Of a stretch of DNA of 6,424 bases, positions 5,166-6,424 are shown in pieces. Position 1 is the stretch's first letter. Each line of letters begins with the position of its first letter. The position numbers and the translations under genes were made by a program. The notes under the pieces were generated by a model that had not been told where the DNA came from, ran no database searches, and was given only the letters and a program-made list of their open reading frames with translations. Origin of the DNA: an uncultured Campylobacter sp. (lineage in GTDB: Bacteria > Campylobacterota > Campylobacteria > Campylobacterales > Campylobacteraceae); the NCBI GenBank assembly GCA_938046705.1, contig CALIWP010000041.1:1-6424 (forward strand), given 5' to 3'.

Positions 5166-5893
5166 TGATAAGTTAGACTTACGATTTCTCGGCGGGAGCG
5201 GGAATAGGCGAGTTTTAGCCCCTGCGATAACTGATAAAATTCCGTTGTTCCCAAAAAGGCGTCGTCTCGCAGTAGATAGCACATCATTTGGCGAAAGGTT
5301 CGGCCGTCCGCTCTGAGCATATAAACGCCGTCATCATAAGGAAAAATTTCGGCCAAGCCCCCATACTCTACGATCGGCCCTAGCTTTTCGCCCCGAATAC
5401 TGCCTGAGCCAAGCAACATAATATCTATGCCTAGGCTGTTTTTGAAAATATCGGCAAACAAATTTCCCAAAGCCGTTTCGGTGTTGCGCTGCGGGTGCGT
5501 TAGCGGACAGCTAAAACGAGTGATGACGCGAGTATATTTTTGATCGGTTACGCTCTTATATTTTCGAATCAAATTCTCTATTTGTTCGTCGACCGGGCAG
5601 TACTTGTCGTTTATTGGGATGCACTGCCATTTGTAGCTTTCGATGCTGTTGGTGTCGGTATTTACCACGATATCAAATCGACCGATCTGGTCGGTACCGA
5701 CGCCCGCTTGGGCGATCAAAATATCGTTTACGACGTAAGGCTGCTCCATCAAGGTATGAGAATGCCCTCCGATAATCAGATCGACGCCCCATTCGGGTCG
5801 TAGCATGGCGGCTAGCTCTTTATCTGATTCAAAACCGATATGGGTCAGCAAAACCGTAAAATCTATATCGATTCGGTTGTATGTGTTGCAGAT

Positions 5894-5896
5894 TCA
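5894..5896 (-). other. In-frame TGA lesion in the nucleotidase gene
   Basis: The frame before (EEAAQEVG) and after (ICNTYNRIDIDFTVLLTHIGF) the TGA is the same, and together they read as continuous family sequence. A single C-to-T change from CGA (Arg) explains it. The next ATG in this frame is well inside the domain, so reinitiation would not give an active enzyme. Confidence 0.85.
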
Positions 5897-6424
5897 CCCG
5901 ACCTCTTGTGCCGCCTCTTCGATTCCGATGAAAGAACCGATCAGGTGGTCTTGCTTGGCCTGCGCCAAAACCGCATCGGTAATGATACCGATAAAAAGGA
6001 TTTTCATGCCGTCAAGCTCCATGATGTAGCAAGGCGGAAATAGACGGGCGTGATTGGTTTTGATAAACAAATTTGCGTTTATGATGGGAAACTGGGCGCA
6101 CTTTTCAATAAAAAGCAAATGTGGAATACCGTAATCTAGCTCGTGATTGCCTACCGTAGCAATATCGGGCGCCAGGGCGTTCATGATCTCGATCGTAGAA
6201 ATCCCTTTATACTCCGAATCGATAATCGAGCCGCGAAACATATCGCCGGCGATAGCGTAGATGACGTTTTTCTCGGTTTGGCGGACTTGATTTATATAGC
6301 CGGATAGCATAGAGACGCCGCCTACTAGCTTGTCGTCCACTTGCTCAGCCAAAAAGTCTCCATGCAAATCATTGGAGTGAAGTAGGGTTAATTTTTTTAG
6401 ATGCGGTGCGGGATTCATCTGGTC

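Larger units (their letters stand above)
4947..6418 (-). pseudogene. Broken metallophosphatase/5'-nucleotidase (UshA/YunD-like)
   Basis: Repaired, this is one protein of about 490 residues, the full length of the cytoplasmic bifunctional metallophosphatase/5'-nucleotidase group, which dephosphorylates nucleotides. The metallophosphatase domain shows NDLHG (D17, H19), AGDMFRG (D59), GNHELD (90-95), THIGF (H193) and GGHSH (H219, H221). The C-terminal nucleotidase domain shows ETALGNLFAD, GSGSIRG, FPYDD and TVGLQNYHY. Two lesions break it. A TGA at 5896-5894 lies in frame after EEAAQEVG, where an Arg codon (CGA to TGA) would fit and the same frame simply continues. Then a shift at 5165-5162 follows TYQG, where restoring one G to the GGGG run joins GVEMPDDG and leads to the TAA at 4949-4947. 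The product stops at 174 residues, inside the first domain. There is no signal peptide after the first Met (6418). No ribosome site is seen in the six bases left before the edge, so the true start could lie outside. The sequence resembles Firmicutes homologues, suggesting transfer. Confidence 0.85.

Noticed and set aside
5894..5896. TGA in the nucleotidase read as selenocysteine or as readthrough
   Set aside because: Family members have an ordinary residue (probably Arg) here, no selenoprotein motif is present, and a second lesion lies downstream, so simple decay or sequencing error is more likely.
5540..6043. Plus-strand frames over the nucleotidase (5540-5803, 5805-6029, 5840-6043)
   Set aside because: All are antisense to recognisable metallophosphatase sequence and have no features of their own.
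1..6424. CRISPR array, insertion sequence or toxin-antitoxin operon
   Set aside because: No regularly spaced direct repeats, no transposase-like reading frame with terminal inverted repeats, and no intact paired small genes of that type are visible.

Overview
The window looks like chromosomal DNA from a Campylobacter species, most likely one of the higher-GC oral/gut members (rectus, showae, curvus or concisus type). The evidence is moderate AT content, a very high density of the hexamer AAATTT, an SPFH gene and a fused hisIE, two small tandem membrane proteins of the DUF2393 type, and a Campylobacter-like AqpZ. This assignment comes from pattern recognition; no database search was possible.

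Layout. Positions 1-509 (+) hold the C-terminal half of an SPFH/prohibitin-family membrane protein, closed by a strong intrinsic terminator. A 326-base gap (510-835) is packed with hairpins and AAATTT copies. Positions 836-1696 (+) encode HisIE, the bifunctional histidine-biosynthesis enzyme, with an unusual Asn/Ser/Gln/Lys-rich insert of about 55 residues inside the HisE catalytic domain. Positions 1776-2836 (+) carry two translationally coupled small membrane proteins with similar architecture, followed by a terminator. Positions 2890-3549 hold no convincing gene, only hairpins and possible gene debris. Positions 3601-4311 (-) encode AqpZ, a water channel with a full water-type selectivity filter and an odd cysteine-rich tail, with its own promoter and terminator. 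Positions 4373-4946 are again non-genic with possible minus-strand debris. Positions 4947-6418 (-) hold a UshA/YunD-like metallophosphatase/5'-nucleotidase gene broken by one in-frame TGA and one single-base deletion.

How the parts relate. The three left-hand loci lie on the plus strand, but only the two DUF2393-like genes are clearly one translational unit. The right half is read on the minus strand, with AqpZ as an independent unit and the nucleotidase as a decaying gene. I see no defence system, CRISPR array, insertion sequence or complete tRNA. The observations most worth a second look are the AAATTT enrichment (33 copies by hand count, concentrated in non-coding DNA and in protein linkers), the HisE insert, the shared cysteine pair in the two membrane proteins, and the cysteine-rich AqpZ tail.
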